A DNA stretch of 64,000 bases from Pararge aegeria (GCF_905163445.1 NC_053181.1:20310001-20374000), one strand, 5' to 3'. Positions 1-10,746 are shown, counted from the stretch's first letter. Numbers and translations: made by a program. The notes: a model not told the origin generated them from the letters alone.

Positions 1-847
1 AAATATAAAGAATTTAAAAAAATACTCGTTTCAATTAGGCACGCTATCTATCGACGAGCAGGCAAACTAAATAGCAAGGGAAAATTTGTGATGTTAGGGA
101 CAACGCATACAGAGGAAATATTAACTGCAAGGGCATGATGTCGCATACCAGCTAAAGCTCGAAGAGGGCCTTGTCAAATAACATCGACTCACTATTAACT
201 TACTTCCACGTTGTAAAGTTGTCAGCGATTCTTCTTATCTCCCAAACGTGTGTTTGGGAATTTTAGACCAAAAAAAATTCCATCGATCGATTGAAAATAC
301 GGCAAAATTTAATGGTATATGCTAGCAAACTACCTTAGAAGGTCTTTATAATCAAGTCTTATGCCTACAGTACTTATACAAGTATTTAACCACTACTAAC
401 TTACCTACTTAGTTTTGTCAATAAATAAAATAGTCATAGTACATTTTCGTGTCCAGGATGTTATTTTTTATTATATTATCTGCGGGAATTTGAGCGAGCC
501 TGGTGGGAGACTTCTGCGTTGACCTTTATTTTTACCTTACGCCATCTACCGGTAGATAGCTGAATCTGCTTGTGAATTAAGTCGTTTAAATGTGCTTAAT
601 GTATAATAGATGGCAGTCATTCATAATGATGAAGATGATGATTTCCATTTTAGCTACAGATAGTTACTTTATAGACAGCCTGTGTATAATATAATGAGAA
701 ATTATAGCTATAATCAAAGAATACGAACTAATTAACTGACTAACTAGTCTGCTCTATCCCTATATCTATTTTCAGTTACAAAGAATATTGATAATTTTAT
801 TAGTCCTACCCATAAGTTTATATTACTTAGCACTTCTGGCAGGATGG
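1..847. other. AT-rich intergenic stretch
   Basis: No reading frame of note and no complete repeat. A short piece near 486-545 resembles the body of the lepidopteran SINE family with the GGTCTGGTGGGAGGC core (full copies at 5.4 and 27.9 kb). The rest looks like unique AT-rich DNA. Confidence 0.5.
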
Positions 848-1012
848 TGGTGTGAGATGGTGATAGCAAAAAAACCCAGCTAAGTTTGTTACAGCTCTGC
901 TAGACCATTCGCGTTTGGAAACCTCACCTCACGATAATTTTATTATGTAAACATATACCTATATGTGAACGCTTTATAAGTACTTATGACAGGTCTACAA
1001 TTTGAATTAAGG
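848..1012 (+). repeat. Interspersed repeat, GTGAGATGGTGATAAC family
   Basis: It begins with the family signature gtgagatggtgata and continues through 'gctaagtttgtt' and 'gcgtttggaa' to 'gaacgctttataagtactt', matching copies near 22.5, 40.4, 46.4, 51.35 and 54.6 kb. Better copies carry an internal inverted repeat (GTGAGATGGTGATAAC and its complement) and end in an AATAAA-like simple-repeat tail. It is a short non-autonomous element of uncertain class. Confidence 0.6.
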
Positions 1013-1039
1013 GAGGGGTGTTGTGAATAGGCTAACCTG

Positions 1040-1120
1040 TATGGCACGTGGCACGGCGTGGATCGCACCCGTGATCTTTCACTTACAGCGCTTACCCCTT
1101 CGCCAAGGGGTTCGACGTGA
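1040..1120 (-). repeat. tRNA-like SINE head fragment
   Basis: Read on the minus strand this stretch has a 'ttggcgaaggggtaagcg' box-A-like segment and 'gggtgcgatcc', close to an RNA polymerase III box B. The spacing is that of a tRNA-derived SINE head. No tRNA cloverleaf is evident, so it is not called as a tRNA gene. Confidence 0.4.
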
Positions 1121-1198
1121 TTATGGGCAAAACAATTTAGTCCAGTAGTAGACTGTTACAGACTATTAATATAATTAATATATAAGATATTAAAGTTA

Positions 1199-1568
1199 TA
1201 CTTCTTTTGGCGCGTTAGGGAAAAATTATGAGAGTAAATTTCTACGATGCGCGCGCACACCGTCACAAAAAACAGACACCCTGAAGTTAGCTATAAGGTT
1301 TTACAGTGTACACTTTCAATTGTCAAAGTCTGCGGGATTTAATTGATTCAATTGTACATATGTCTCAAGTTTAATTATGTTTATTAGGTCCATTTCTTTA
1401 ATAGATTTTTTTTTGTGATATTTAATTAAACTTTATTTAACTAACTGATATTGCGTAATAATAAAACCTTCAATGAATTAAATATCTTTTTCTGCAAACG
1501 TTGAATAAGGCGAAAGATGAAATTTTTGAACAGATTTTAAATTTTTATCTTGTTACGCCAAAAGAGTA
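1199..1568. repeat. MITE-like repeat, copy A
   Basis: The ends are inverted: it opens with cttcttttggcg and closes with cgccaaaagag, and TATA lies on both sides. The body (cgcgcacaccgtcacaaaaa, 'tttcaattgtcaaagtctg', 'gaataaggcgaa') recurs at 13838-14282. It is a short non-autonomous element with no coding capacity. Confidence 0.55.
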
Positions 1569-1727
1569 TAACTTCTAACGCGTGTACACACGTTTTTTTT
1601 TCTCAATTCCCATAATAGTGTCAAACGGAAGGGCTTGTGCAATAATGTACACAATATTGAAAGATGCTGGCTTTTAAATTTTTAATTTATACATATAATT
1701 TATACTAAATTTACATTAATATATTGT

Positions 1728-2315
1728 CTATTGCTCACCATTACCCTCATCATCATTTGAGAGAAACCTATATGTAAATTTGGGGTAAACAACTGCCGGT
1801 ACATCTATGACGTTTTTATTTATAACTCCACAATCTCTAGCAACCTCTTTGCCAAAAGGTACTTTGTAAGGAATAGTGATTTTTAGTAAATCTTTATTCT
1901 GTATCACATACACAGCGTCTTCCGGTTTCACCATATCTGGTAGAATCGCCACGTCCTCGAATATCTTTTCATTGTTACCATTCTTTTTCGCTACTGTAGT
2001 GTGTATGAACTTATGTTTAATTTGGACAGTTACCTTCGTATCTTCAGCTGGTAGACTATAGGTGAGATAGTAATTGTCTGTGCCATACATTTCACGTGCG
2101 AGGTGGGGCGTTGTGTTTGTGCAAAAATTCTGGAACTTTTCGCCGTGTTCTATGAACTCGCGTTCAATTATTTGTAACAGTGTCTCTAGGTTAGGTGTCT
2201 CAGGGCATATTTTGTTACGATGTATCTTGTTGTGACAATGTCGTTTGATCCACGTCGGCTCAGCCAAATTCAAAATGGCGCACAACACGAGTAGACGGTA
2301 CATGATTACACGCAC
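1728..2315 (-). CDS. Secreted Hsp20/alpha-crystallin-like protein, paralog 1
   Basis: This gene encodes 195 residues. The first ~20 residues form a hydrophobic leader (YRLLVLCAILNLAEP), a likely signal peptide; Met1 and Met5 are both possible starts. Residues ~82-150 resemble an alpha-crystallin core: a strand-like VTVQIKHKF, then EDVAILPDMVKPEDA, then LLKITIPYK, matching the 'LP..V.P..' and 'L.I..P' pattern of small heat-shock proteins. Cysteines at 27, 37, 65 and 162 fit an extracellular protein. The neighbour at 6773-7495 shares IKH, EDVA-LP, A-Y-I-N and L-I-IP at the same spacing, so the two are paralogs. The family link is inferred from this pattern. A secreted small-Hsp-like role would be unusual because classical members are cytosolic. 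The reading frame is intact, without introns, and ends in TAG. Confidence 0.78.
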   Translation of the reverse strand: MRVIMYRLLVLCAILNLAEPTWIKRHCHNKIHRNKICPETPNLETLLQIIEREFIEHGEKFQNFCTNTTPHLAREMYGTDNYYLTYSLPAEDTKVTVQIKHKFIHTTVAKKNGNNEKIFEDVAILPDMVKPEDAVYVIQNKDLLKITIPYKVPFGKEVARDCGVINKNVIDVPAVVYPKFTYRFLSNDDEGNGEQ

Positions 2316-2431
2316 AACGCTTGTGGATATTATGGATTTTGATTATGGCAGCGAGCTGTTTTGTAGTTAGAGATAGCAATAAAGTACGACACACATAACA
2401 GCCGGGGCGAAAACGGAATGCAGGATTGGAC

Positions 2432-2647
2432 TTTTTGTGTGGTGGCTAGTTACCGACGAAGATGTGCCGTTAAGTGATTTAGCGTTTCGGCTATATGTCG
2501 GTTAGAAACTGACTTGAGTCCTGGGTTTTGATATTACTGCCATACCCCTAAGAGGTTAGGCTGTTACCATCTTAGACTGCGTCTTCACTTACCAGCAGGT
2601 GAGATTGTAGTAAAGGGGTAACTTGTAGTGTGATAAAAAAACACAGA
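2432..2647 (+). mobile_element. tRNA-derived SINE (GGTCTGGTGGGAGGC family), headless
   Basis: The body matches the family: 'tggctagttaccgacgaag', 'agcgatttagcg'-like, 'ctgccatacccctaa', 'ccatcttagactgcgtc', 'aggtgagattgtag', 'aacttgtag' and an A-rich end. It lies only ~120 bp upstream of the start of the 1728-2315 gene, so it sits in or next to its promoter. Confidence 0.7.
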
Positions 2648-2804
2648 AAACCACCTTTGACGTTTGTTAATGCCTGCGTGAAGCTTAAAATGTAATGTGA
2701 GGAAATCACTAACTGCATCAACTAGCAGCAAAGTACAATATTAGTGGCTTTATGTAAAAATAAATCAATGAGAGACGCTGAGTTGAGTCAATTTATAATG
2801 AACT

Positions 2805-3062
2805 TTCTCTGGACTGGTCTGGTGGGAGGCTTTGGCTAGTTACCATCCTACCGACAAAGACGTGCAGCTTCACGTTTTTTTCGGAAGGTTCGCTTAGCGA
2901 AGCGATTTAGTGTTCCGATGTGATGTTGCGAAGCCGATTAGGGGTGTAACTACTATACTCCCTAACAAGTTAGCCCGCTAACAACTTAGACTGCATCATC
3001 ACTTAATACTAGCTGAGATTGCGGACAAGGGTAATTTAGAGTGAAATAAAAAAAATAAAAAA
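2805..3062 (+). mobile_element. tRNA-derived SINE (GGTCTGGTGGGAGGC family)
   Basis: It starts 'ctctggactggtctggtggg' and runs through 'tagttaccatcctaccgac' and 'cttagactgcatcatcact' to a (A)n-like tail ending near 3062. It is the second copy in tandem orientation upstream of the first secreted-protein gene. Confidence 0.75.
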
Positions 3063-5397
3063 AGTTGAGTAATTATTTTCATTTCATTACCCTATTGTAC
3101 CTAATAGTTATAGTTAGTAAGATGTTGTTAATACATTATTATTGTTATTATTATTTCTCAAGAGCTTATAAAGCAGATTTAGTACTAAATCATACTGGTA
3201 ATATAAATACGAAAGTTTGCCTGTTAGTTTGTTTTATTGTTGGTTTTACCAATGTTTGGCTGAAATACCGCGCACTGAAAACAATGTGGGATGTCACCGA
3301 ACCCGCCCCGCTTTCTGTGTGTATATCTCATTATTATAGTAACAAAGGATAACAGTTTCCTGTAAATGTGTCATTGTACAATAATAACTTTTGATAAATT
3401 TTATTGACTGACCGACGGGAGGTATATAGTTTACTTGAATTTTATTGTACGTTATTTATCTTTGGGAAAATTTGGTTGTCCGTTTGTCCTTTAATTGCTA
3501 GTTTACGGAATATAGTATAAAAAAATCTCGGATACAGATTTATTTAATCTTACTTATCCTCAATCAAAAACACTTTAATTCTAAAATGTTAGAATGTATG
3601 GCTATGTCTGCATATACATATATCTTAAAGGCATAAAATAGAATAGAATAGAAAAACACTTTCGTTGTAACAAAACACAGAAGGAAAAAAATATAAAACA
3701 GTAATAGTACTTTAGTATCTTTTAAAGGCAACCCGAGCGTTCGAAGTCTATTTGAAGGTGGAAGGTGGATGCTGTATAAAGTTAAAAAAAAATATGTGTT
3801 TATATTCACACCTTGATACAAAATGTTAGAAATAAGGGTACCTATAAATGTGTTAAATAAAAACTCTTAATTTAAAAGTTGTTTTTATGTATTCTTATGA
3901 TTAAGTTTATTACCGGCCTATTGATAGGTGTCGATTCTATTTACATATTGTTAAGTAACTTATTTCTCTGCCATAGTTTTTATACAAAGAAATCAGATAC
4001 AGCCCTAACATCACATGCATAATTAAATCATGTGACTGCTGTCACTTTATTAGGTACGCGTCGCGTAGCGTAGGTACTATGCGTGTGACGGCCTTTTATC
4101 TTCAATAGGGTTGTCAAAAGTAAACACTTAATATTTTGAATTCGTTTGTATGGAAAATTAGATTTGCCTCTTTTGATTTAATATTGTTACAGAGTGATTC
4201 CTTATTAAATATACTTATGCATCCTTCAATATAATTTCGTAATTCTGTTACACGTTGTATACCACGTCACGGCACGCGACGGCGGTCTAGCTGCCGGTTA
4301 CCGCCGCATTCGCTAAGTATGTCCCTGCACAATTTCTGTGTATTTGCTCGTTGTGTAATTTTCCTGTATAATTGAGGAAGGATGACTACTCAAACACAGT
4401 TTATACTAGTTCAGTAGTTATTGAACAATTAGATTGTTTTACAATTACACATACAATATACCTAATATAAATATAATTCATCTAAATAGTTTGTGAAATT
4501 TTTACATATTGGCGTACATGTAGCGATAAGGCCACCAAATTGTACTCTCTTACTCTATGTTTTTATCTCTGTAACTTTTTTTTTCTTTGGTGTACAAAAG
4601 AAGTGGATTTATTCATTCATATCTGTAGTTGCTATGTGTACAATATACAAAATAAATGCATTTTAAACCTGTAATATCTTCACATGTTGTAAAAAGCCAT
4701 ACTCATCTATATTAAATGAATTATGTTTTTAAGGTACTCAATTGAATAAGGATTTATTTATATTGCATAAAATCGTAAATAAGTCTTATATCTCGTAAAA
4801 AGTAATGAATAAAAAATGGTTAGTAAGGGGTTGTCCTAAGAATTATAACTGTGGTACATTTATTTGATCTATCTCGTAGAGTCCAGCCAGCGTTTGCAAT
4901 GTCAGCGCAAAAAAATTTAGAACATCGCATTAGAAATCTCTAAAATTATCAGTGTTTCTTTTCTATATTATGCATGTTTTATATATATAAACCTTTCTCT
5001 TGAATCAATCTATCTATTTAAAAAAAAACAGCATTAAAATCCGTTGCTTCGTTTTAAAGTTCTAGGCATTTATAGGGAGAGACAAACATTAGGAAGCGAC
5101 TTTGTTTTATACTACGTAATTATTAGAAAATTGTATGTATTAAAAATTGTACTCGGTCAAAATACAAAATAACAATTACTACTAACAAAGGATTATTCTT
5201 AAAAATAGACTAATAAATTATTTTATTTACCGTATGTTGAGCAAAACTTTTACATAAAGTAAAAATAATTAGTTAATATACGTATTTTACCTTATTTGGC
5301 AACGGGCTTGTAGCTGTTTCTTGCACGTCTTCTACCTCCTTTTAGGGTTCCAAACCGTGCGAAGGTGAAACTAAACTTTTATAGCATCATTCCTAAT
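3063..5397. other. AT-rich region with small LINE-end relics
   Basis: There is no gene. Minus-strand LINE 3'-end debris lies at ~3630-3735 (AATAGAATAGAATAG and 'tcttttaaaggcaacccgag'). A plus-strand piece of the same 3'-UTR class lies at ~4518-4575 (tagcgataaggccaccaaat). The 95-codon frame at 3065-3352 starts with TTG inside the SINE tail and has random composition, so it is not called. Confidence 0.5.
4165..4265 (+). repeat. Unclassified interspersed repeat, copy 1
   Basis: 'ttttgatttaatattgttac', 'gggtgattcctta'-like sequence, 'atgcatccttcaa' and 'tttcgtaattctgttacacg' recur in the same order at 48058-48165. The class is unknown. Confidence 0.55.
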
Positions 5398-5655
5398 ATA
5401 GCGGTGAGAGCTGTGAATTCAAGTGGGAGATCCCGGGTCCGATGAATTGTTCGAAGTTTGGAGATCTATAATTTCTGAATTTCTATGGTCTGGTCTGGTG
5501 GAAGGGTTCTGGCGTAGCTAGTTACCACCCTAACGAAAAATTGGGCTTAATATAAGTGCCATACCCCTAACAGGTTAGCCCGTTACCATCTTAGACTGCA
5601 TCATCAGTTCCCAGCAAGTGCGTTGTCAGTCAAGGGTTAACTTGTAGAGGAATTA
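5398..5655 (+). mobile_element. tRNA-derived SINE with tRNA-like head
   Basis: This copy keeps the head: 'gcggtgagagctgtg' then 'ggagatcccgggtccgatg', a degenerate box B. It is followed by 'tataatttctgaatttctat' and the GGTCTGGTGG body to 'aacttgtag'. With the copies at 27858 and 44993 it shows that the headless copies elsewhere are truncated at the 5' end. Confidence 0.7.
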
Positions 5656-6025
5656 AACGGAGAAATAATAGTGAGAATGAGGTGCAAACTTTTTGAAATC
5701 AAAAATTAAAAACTGGCTGGTAAAGCTAGAATATTGTTGAGATAATTAAAAAAATAAAACAGAATGAAACGCCCTTCTCCGGGATACAAGATTAAAGCGA
5801 GTAAGTATGTGCTTTTCATCTAGCAGAACATAAGTAGCCGACAAACAAAAAAAAAACTACAGATATACTATCGCATTTCTATTGCAAATTTTGGGAACTT
5901 TGTATTCCTTAATAAGTACATAGTTCATATTTTAATACTTTAATTTTAGCCGAGATGGTGATGCGTCGATATGATGTGCAACTGCCATCAGTAGTGCAGT
6001 GCATATTAAAAAAAAATTATTGTCC
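5656..6025. other. No gene seen
   Basis: AT-rich DNA without frames or recognisable repeat copies. Confidence 0.4.
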
Positions 6026-6231
6026 TTTTCGATTCCCAGCACGCACATCTTCCATTTCTAAGTTATGTGTGTTTTAACCTGCATGCCTGTGAGTTCTCCA
6101 TAATGTTCTCAAAGGTGTGCGGAGTCCACTGATCCGCTCTGGGCCAGCGTGGTGGACTACGGCTTTAACTCTATCTCACCGTGGGAGGAGACCCTCGCGG
6201 CCGGTAATATTATGATCATTATTTCTGCATT
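6026..6231 (+). mobile_element. SINE with (ATGATG)n-type 3' end, partial
   Basis: It holds 'cgattcccagcacgcaca' (box B end), 'acctgcatgcctgtgagttc', 'ccataatgttctcaaagg', 'gggccagcgtggtggactac' and 'gtgggaggagaccc'. The head and the middle are shortened compared with the copies at 47.1 and 51.9 kb. Confidence 0.7.
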
Positions 6232-6516
6232 GTCAAGTTATCCCGTCTGCACTTTTAGATTCAATTTTAAGTTATTTTATTTTTTAGTTTTCTTATTGTA
6301 GTAGTACTTTTGTTCTATTTTATTTGTATATTTTATTATAGTTTGTTGTGTTTAAATCGGTAATTTTGTAGTAAATGATGTGCGCACCATTAAGCGGCTG
6401 GTCACACTGATTAGAAACAGAACATTTGTAACATTTCCTTCAATATGTATTTTAACAAGTGTTCCGTTAATAAATAAAAAAAAGATGGATTTTCGTTACT
6501 TATAATTTGTCCACAT

Positions 6517-6785
6517 TTACGTGAATTTTTCATTTAACACACACTCATGATTTAGTCTAGGAAGCTTTAGTCTTCTGGGGAAACCACTTTCTTCTCTGCG
6601 TATATGCTGTGATCTAAACGGTCTGCATTCGTCACCGTACATAAATATACTTTTCCTTTGAAATGGAGCAAACAAAGCCTTTTTACTCACACGTTTTCTT
6701 GAATTTAACACAAAACCATACTTTGGACTACGAAGCTTAATCTTCTGGGGAAACCACTTCGTATGCCAATGTCTAAACGTGGTTT
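6517..6785 (-). pseudogene. Decayed duplicate of the 3' end of the paralog 2 gene
   Basis: Just downstream of paralog 2, a minus-strand frame stays open for ~88 codons. Its FQRKSIFMYGDEC resembles FKENSIFMDSNVC of paralog 2 (residues 195-207). The DNA shows the same: 'cataaatatact' plus an 'ttctccttgaa'-like stretch occurs at both 6640 and 6890. A segment tcttctggggaaaccact occurs at 6571 and 6741. At protein level GFPRRLKL...VLN repeats WFPQKIKL...VLN. This is best read as a local tandem duplication of the gene's 3' part, now lacking a start and leader. A real short C-terminal exon is less likely. Confidence 0.5.
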
Positions 6786-7495
6786 CTTATTGTGTTTTTA
6801 TGATTATAAGAATTATTTGAGATTGAGCGCTTTTTCGAAACGATCATTACGGTTTCATCTATATCGCCAGTTCGGCATACATTGCTGTCCATAAATATAC
6901 TGTTCTCCTTGAATGGAATTTCAATAGTTAGTTTATTATTTTCTATACTATATTCTGCCTTATCAATTATAAGATCCTCAGGAAGTAATGCCACATCCTC
7001 TAAACATGGCCGCCCTTCTATTACGGGGTCTAAACAAGAGTATAGAACTGTATGCTTAATCCTTACTGTAGCTGTTTCTGTTTTATAACCATTTATATTA
7101 AAAGTGCGCTTGTAGTACTTTTGTGTTATTACTTCTGTAGGATTGTGTCCTCTTTTGCAAATGCTTTTTAACTTCTTGTCAATTTTAATAACTTCATCGA
7201 CTACTTCTGTTTCTATATGTTTTCTTTGTTTTAATAAGTGTTGTCTTCTTGTTTCTCTTTTTGGTTCCAATTGGTCTTCATAGTCATATGATTTTCTGTT
7301 ATTATTGTATTGGATTTGTGATGGACTGAAATATCGTCTTCTGTTTTCTTGTAGTCTAAAATCCTGATCTGGGTAGTTTGGAGGTCGATTAAACGGCATG
7401 TTGCTGTTCCAATTATTATTGTTATTATTGTGTCGACATTCACCTAGTTCCAAAGTCACGAATATGAACAAAATAATCAAACGCATCATTGTCAA
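6773..7495 (-). CDS. Secreted Hsp20/alpha-crystallin-like protein, paralog 2
   Basis: This gene encodes 240 residues. Residues 1-20 (MRLIILFIFVTLELGEC core) are a likely signal peptide; M1, M3 and M4 are possible starts. Residues 21-110 are polar and low-complexity, with an Asn run at 23-28 and many Arg/Lys/Gln, and have no counterpart in paralog 1. Residues ~127-196 align with the crystallin-like core of paralog 1: YYKRTFNI, ATVRIKHTV, CLEDVALLPEDL, KAEYSIENNKLTIEIPFK. Cysteines occur at 113, 154, 164 and 207. The frame is intact, has no intron and ends in TAG. The head-to-tail arrangement with paralog 1 on the same strand, ~4.4 kb apart, points to tandem duplication. Function is unknown; an extracellular role is inferred from the leader. 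Confidence 0.78.
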   Translation of the reverse strand: MTMMRLIILFIFVTLELGECRHNNNNNNWNSNMPFNRPPNYPDQDFRLQENRRRYFSPSQIQYNNNRKSYDYEDQLEPKRETRRQHLLKQRKHIETEVVDEVIKIDKKLKSICKRGHNPTEVITQKYYKRTFNINGYKTETATVRIKHTVLYSCLDPVIEGRPCLEDVALLPEDLIIDKAEYSIENNKLTIEIPFKENSIFMDSNVCRTGDIDETVMIVSKKRSISNNSYNHKNTIRNHV

Positions 7496-7528
7496 AGACG
7501 TCTAACTCGCGCATAAATTTGCGTTTAA

Positions 7529-7915
7529 CTAAAATGTTATTGGTGAAGTATTCGGGATATTCCAATTAGCGGTATCAATTGTAACTCTTTGAGGAAAACA
7601 CACATGTGCTGGAACTTTTGTCCTATTTACGCAAGTTGATAAGAATTTATCGAATTCTATCCCATTTTCGTACACGGGTTTGTTTTAATTACATTAAATT
7701 CTATATTCAGATATTCCGACATATTTTCTCCTAATTTTCTGGCGCCAGGACAATGTGTCCTGGGTTTTCGGGTAGCACAGTTCCTCTCGTTATTTCTACT
7801 TTCTTCACTACATATTTCTCGTTTCTTTGCATCACGTCATCGGATGCGGCACTGGGTTAGTTTATCTGATATGGGCACGATTTTGAAACTCCCGCAGACG
7901 TGCTCGTTTCGTAAT
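7529..7915 (-). pseudogene. Frameshifted reading-frame remnant, possible third paralog
   Basis: On the minus strand, stretches that read like protein continue one another only across frame changes. The segments are KYVVKKVEITRGTVLPEN, then SEYLNIEFNVIKTN, then NGIEFDKFLSTCVNRTK and VCFPQRVTIDTANW, ending at TAG 7529-7531. At least two frameshifts and an in-frame stop separate them. Order, strand and position behind paralog 2, with 'L.IEF' before a Cys-containing tail, fit a decayed member of the same family. The alignment is weak, so the family link is inference. The 5' end is replaced by an RTE LINE fragment. Confidence 0.42.
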
Positions 7916-8195
7916 TTGTCTAGACTAATCTCTACATCCGTAGAAGATCTAAAGTTACCGACATAGCTCAGCGAGTCGCAAAGCTTAAATGGCTATGGGC
8001 AGGGCACATAGCTCGGGGAACCGATGGATGTTGGGGTCTTAAGGTGCAGCGTAGGTCGGCCACCAACGAGGTGGACATATGACATCAGGCGACTCGCTAG
8101 GAGTCGTGGGAGGCAAGCGAACCAGGACAGTGTATTGTGGAACTCTCTACAAACGACCTATGCCCAGCAGTTGACGTCGATTGGTTGAAATGATG
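7916..8195 (+). pseudogene. RTE-like LINE, ORF2 C-terminal fragment
   Basis: Plus-strand translation gives DIAQRVAKLKWLWAGHIARG and further pieces typical of the C-terminal tail of lepidopteran RTE-type elements. It ends in 'gttgaaatgatgatg', the simple-repeat tail of this family. Stops and frameshifts break the frame. The same tail occurs reversed at 28690-29187. Confidence 0.7.
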
Positions 8196-9285
8196 ATGTT
8201 GATAATGAATCTCTAGATATACTTATCTCTGTGAGCTTGTTTGTTTGTTTGTCGTTCCTTCACGCTCTAGCTAAGCAACCAATCGACGTGAAGAACGTTT
8301 CCTACGGGAAGAACGTGGGTAACAAATAGTGTTCTATAATAGCTTAAGTTTTGTATGACTTTTGTTATAATTGACCGACCTAGCAGAGTACTTCGAGACC
8401 TGAATATAGTTTACTTTGATGATTTGTGTACGATGGAATCATTACTCTTTTTATACTTATAATAATTGATGGGCGGAAGGTAATGGGTTGATATGATGTT
8501 GATGATGAATTGACGGACCTTGTCTGGCTTTTAGATAACCCCCGCCTATAAACAGCAACTTCGCAGGGCATGCTAGGAACTCGTCGTTTGAAGTGCCATT
8601 AACCTGAGGTGTAGTATTTAGGCCTCATGAGTCATGTGCTTGAACACAGAACACATAATATGAAATCAATGAAGAAACCTTCAAATTAAGGAACCATTAC
8701 GGACTACACGTTTTTTGAACAAAATAATAATTTTATAAATCCGTATATACATTTAGGTATCGATGAATAGATAGTATTAAATCTTTTCCTTTTTGAAATC
8801 GGTTCTGACTGAAATGCTTTTTATTTCTGCGGTTTTAGATTTTTACTAATAACAGCACTTACTGCTGCGCCCTGTCGTTTAAATGTGAGATGTAAATTTA
8901 AAGGTATTTTTACATGCTCGTTGGCGTGTTCATTATTCAATTAGAGTTCACCAAGTGTGAGGGTGTAGGCTCGGGTTTATTACGCGCGGTGTCCCGTGCA
9001 GAATTCTGAGGGATTTTCAACACGTGTAGCAAATACCGTGGAGATAAAATGTACCCTTTTTTATCTGTAGCCGATTTCCGCATGACTGCGATAAAGGTGT
9101 TGTGTAAAAAACCTTTTTTAAAGGACTTTCTTTAAAGATGACATCTACCCATTACCACTGACTTGGAGTTAATGTGAAACCACAAGACTGCAGCTGTTTT
9201 ATTTGAATATTTTTACCGAGATTTTTAGATAAATATGCTGATAATTTGAAATTTAAAATCCCCCGAATTTCAATATAGTGTACAT
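8196..9285. other. No gene seen
   Basis: AT-rich DNA. A short 'gtttgtttgtcgttccttcacg' stretch near 8240 looks like debris of a Helitron-type repeat. 'atgggttgatatgatgttgatgatg' near 8485 resembles a SINE tail. Confidence 0.4.
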
Positions 9286-9640
9286 TATTCTGCTAGTCAA
9301 GCCCTTTTATTTCCATATTGAGAGATTTAAAAAAAAAACATGCGCCATTTTGTGTAGGCTGCCATCTTCGATTCTAAATTTGCCAAAAATTTTATTCGAT
9401 ACCCACATTATGGGAGATGTGAAAAATATGTTATCCGCCATTTTGTGGCGGCGGCCATCTTTTGCCGATTTTCATCAAACATAGCTAAGAACAATCAAAG
9501 CATTCATCATCAGGAGGGGCCATCCCAAGACCTACAATTAAATTTAGAAAAAAAACATCCCAATGGCAAAATACGCTTTGGTGGCAAAATTGAACTTAAC
9601 GCAAACCAAACCAAGGGCAAAAGTTAGTATTTGTATAATA
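9286..9640. repeat. Interspersed repeat with ATCCGCCATTTTGTG motif, copy 1
   Basis: The 'gccattttgtg' unit occurs twice internally (9350 and 9440), followed by 'cggccatctt' and 'catcaaacatagct'. The latter part recurs at 40915-41110. It is an unclassified non-coding element. The two ~60-codon frames here are not supported. Confidence 0.5.
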
Positions 9641-10746
9641 CAGTATTCAGTGACAGTGATAAATGGAGAACGCCCCGGTCTCCCAACTTATGCATAATTA
9701 CGCCCCTGGTTTGACGACTCTTGACGTGAGGGTTATACAGAGTATAAATCCGAGGAGAGATTTTAAGAGAGAAAAAGTGGCAACATAGTCACTGAGCTCT
9801 ATTATTCCACTGGACAGGCTGTTGTCACTGTATTTTTGTCTGTAGTCAATTGACGCCATTTTGGCGCAAGTTGTGAAAATTTGTTACGAGGGTCCAAGGA
9901 ACTAAAATTTTAAATTAATTAATAGGTATGATCTCTAGAGAGATTATCAAACTACGCGGGGGATATTATAGGGCACTAGTATGTGAGCAAACACATAATT
10001 CTGGATTCCCTAATTCTTATAGTCCGGGAAGAGGTGGAGGCGCGAACCGACAGCTTAACGTGCTCTCCGAGGCACGTATTAGCGCCAATTTCCAAACTTC
10101 GGGCTGGTAGTGGTACTATGAATTTTCTTGATAGAAAAACCCGTAACTATTAATTGTAATTTGCCCGACTGCAGTGACCCGTATTCCACATACGCTGACA
10201 ACTAGACCAAGTAAAGCGTCACAAAGAAGAAGATATAAAATTGGCGTAATTTTTTCTGAGGAGAACATTTTACTGAATCGTGTAAAGCGAATAAACGTTA
10301 AGTCAGAAATATGGTCAAAATTAACACACCTACCTATTTTTTTTGTGCTGAAGCAAGCAAGCTGCAGCAAGATTTAGAATTTTGTAGTGAAAATGCAACT
10401 TTTGGACAATATATAAGAACGAGTTGGCTAGCCATTATGGTAATAGCAAAACAAAATGGCACATAAAGATAGCGTGCGGTGTCAAGGTTAAATAACCATG
10501 TCATCTTTATCGGATGTCTCATGTCTTACGATAATTTGAAGTAGGTGCGTTTTTTAATTGCTAATTTTAATTTTAGGACAGATTAAAAAAAAAAAAACAT
10601 TAAGGTACTGATATAATATTGAGCGTTTTGGTTGTTTAAACCTTTTTCAATTCCTAATTTATACAGCGATTGGGTTGTGCTGGAATTTTAATGATTTATT
10701 TTCCTACAAAGGCAGTTAGTTATCACAGATAGACTCTCTAATTTAA
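9641..10746. other. No gene seen
   Basis: Mixed AT-rich DNA. Overlapping 60-85 codon frames on both strands (10116-10522) have no leader, domain or repeat support. Confidence 0.4.

Noticed and set aside
3065..3352. 95-codon plus-strand frame
   Set aside because: It starts with TTG in the tail of a SINE, is rich in Tyr/Ile/Val from AT-rich DNA and has no motif.
6882..7088. 68-codon plus-strand frame
   Set aside because: It is antisense to the crystallin-like core of paralog 2.
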